Below, piece after piece: positions 62,924 to 64,000 of a stretch of 64,000 nt of DNA. The notes under the pieces were generated by a model. That model worked only from the letters and a program-made list of their open reading frames with translations, did not search any database and was not told the origin of the DNA. This DNA is from Streptomyces jeddahensis. Its GTDB lineage: Bacteria > Actinomycetota > Actinomycetes > Streptomycetales > Streptomycetaceae. Positions within the stretch are counted from its first letter, which is position 1, and every line of letters starts with the position of its first letter. The position numbers were made by a program, and so were the translations under genes. The DNA lies in the NCBI RefSeq assembly GCF_001642995.1, contig NZ_LOHS01000141.1:21683-85682 (forward strand). The letters are read 5' to 3'.

Positions 62924-63787
62924 CTAGGCGTTGTCGTGGGCGTCCAGGAACGCCTCCAGGCCCGCGAGGTCGTCCGTGTTCACGTGGTCGACATCGGCGG
63001 CGAGCAGCTCACTCCACACCGCATCGCGTGCGGGCCCGGCCGCGTCGGGGGTGGCCCAGAAGCGCACGCGCTGCCCGCGCACATGAGCGGCCGAAACGAT
63101 GCCCCGCAGCTTGTCGCGCTCGTCCGCCGGGAACGGACCGACTCCCCGCCAGGTGAAGTTGTTGGTCCAGTTGTCGCTGATCAGCGGGACGAAGGAGGCG
63201 GGCGCCGACGATCCGAGGTCGGCCAGCCGGCCGTCGTAGAACGCGTGGCGCTCCTGCTGCGCCTCCATCGGGCCACGGGCGGCCCGGTCTCCGGAGATCA
63301 CGGCGGTGACCGCCCTCTGATGCACTGTGCCATGCGCGTACGTGGTGAAGATCTGCCGGTAGCGCTGCAGGTGCCGGTCGAGTTCGAGGTACGTCGAGGC
63401 GCCCTCGGTCTTGATGTCGATGAGGAGTTGCAGTGGCGCGCGGTAACCGCGGTACGCGGAGCCCTGGTTGGCACGGATGCGGGCCAGCAGCGGGTCCAGG
63501 TACAGCGATTCGAGCGTACGGGACGGGTCGAGATCCGCGGGGTCGTGCGCGACGAGCAGCTGGTCTCCGACGAGGTAGATGTCGGCCTCCACGCTCGTGA
63601 AACGGTGGTCCAGCGCGTCGAACAGGGGCCTGGGGTGCTCGTAGTCGTTGTGCGCGTGGGCGCGCAGGAGCGGGCGCGGACCGCGCTTCCGCTCGCTCGC
63701 CCGGGCGTACGCGGCGGGGCCGACGACGCTGCCCGCGAGGGCGGCGCCGAGGGTCGTGAGGGCTCTGCGACGGGTGGTAAGGGCCAT
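62924..63787 (-). CDS. Tat-exported glycerophosphodiester phosphodiesterase/PI-PLC-like protein
   Basis: 287 residues. A twin-arginine-type signal is present: TTRRRALTTLGAALAGSVVG. The TIM-barrel core shows RAHAHNDYEHPRPLFDALDH with the catalytic His and VEADIYLVGDQLLVAHD, plus LLIDIKTEGASTYLELD. The pattern fits AIM6-type members of the PI-PLC/GDPD superfamily, acting on phosphodiesters outside the cytoplasm. ATG 63787 has GGGAGG upstream. Last gene in the window. Confidence 0.85.
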   Translation of the reverse strand: MALTTRRRALTTLGAALAGSVVGPAAYARASERKRGPRPLLRAHAHNDYEHPRPLFDALDHRFTSVEADIYLVGDQLLVAHDPADLDPSRTLESLYLDPLLARIRANQGSAYRGYRAPLQLLIDIKTEGASTYLELDRHLQRYRQIFTTYAHGTVHQRAVTAVISGDRAARGPMEAQQERHAFYDGRLADLGSSAPASFVPLISDNWTNNFTWRGVGPFPADERDKLRGIVSAAHVRGQRVRFWATPDAAGPARDAVWSELLAADVDHVNTDDLAGLEAFLDAHDNA

Positions 63788-64000
63788 ACTCAGCCTCCCG
63801 GGAAGTGCCGTAGGGGACACCGGCGAGTATGGGCGCCCGGGATGCTCAAGTGGCTGATCAATGCACGGAGTTGTCTGGACCGCCGCCCCGCGTTCACCTC
63901 ACGACGGAGCCGCACCTCGCGTTCACTCCGGCGACCATGGCGGGCGGCAAGGTGCGGGCAGGCCGAGGCGGCGGCCGCCCTCCTGCTCGCGCACCACCCA

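Overview
The window is about 64 kb of very GC-rich actinobacterial chromosome, almost certainly Streptomyces. Codons end in G or C throughout, starts are often GTG, and family-typical genes are present: a conservon (HK-like CvnA, roadblock, DUF742, GTPase), DUF5997, DUF6397, DUF6153, an AsnC regulator, F420/PPOX enzymes and a divergent xylA/xylB-ROK locus. I see no rRNA, tRNA, insertion sequence, prophage, CRISPR array or antibiotic cluster. It reads as ordinary chromosomal-arm or core-edge DNA with many small independent transcription units.

Layout. 1-5.7 kb: end of a DUF89 phosphatase, a BNR-repeat protein, ung overlapping a BadF/NAGK-type sugar kinase, a chelatase-like protein lacking its catalytic His, and a lactonase-fold propeller protein with a DasR-box-like palindrome upstream. 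6-13 kb: FUSC exporter, two small membrane proteins, a TetR remnant, then a copper block (DUF305 lipoprotein, DUF6153, CopA, CopZ) with a CsoR-type operator. 13-24.4 kb: a frameshifted saccharopine-dehydrogenase-like gene, GlxA-type regulator, alpha/beta hydrolase, ArsR/Gfo-Idh pair, AsnC regulator, HAD phosphatase, HTH-less LysR-like protein facing DUF5997, two decayed genes beside an intact TetR, YjbQ and a flavoprotein. 24.5-35 kb: short MltG, MarR-linked ABC exporter, dicarboxylate symporter, L,D-transpeptidase lipoprotein, a heterodimeric ABC exporter and a YdjM-like membrane protein.

35-42.6 kb: Ski2/Mtr4-like helicase, TesB, and a tightly overlapped three-gene redox/signalling operon: a receiver domain fused to a thioredoxin-reductase-like flavoprotein without CxxC, a cyclic-nucleotide-domain histidine kinase, and a UBP zinc finger. 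This is the most interesting system in the window. 42.7-49.8 kb: DUF6397, a solitary roadblock protein, an F420/PPOX protein and a full conservon preceded by an MHYT membrane sensor. 49.9-58.3 kb: methyltransferase, two hypotheticals, a secreted tannase-like esterase, and an overlapping SNF2 helicase/SWIM zinc-finger pair. 58.4-64 kb: xylA facing xylB and a ROK repressor, a small membrane protein and a Tat-exported phosphodiesterase.

Two themes cut across the window. First, at least ten genes carry short imperfect tandem repeats (7-39 bp, each of different sequence) that begin at or just after the stop codon. Second, several loci show clean internal decay (TetR, PaaI thioesterase, alcohol dehydrogenase, poly-G frameshift), while neighbouring operators and regulators are intact.
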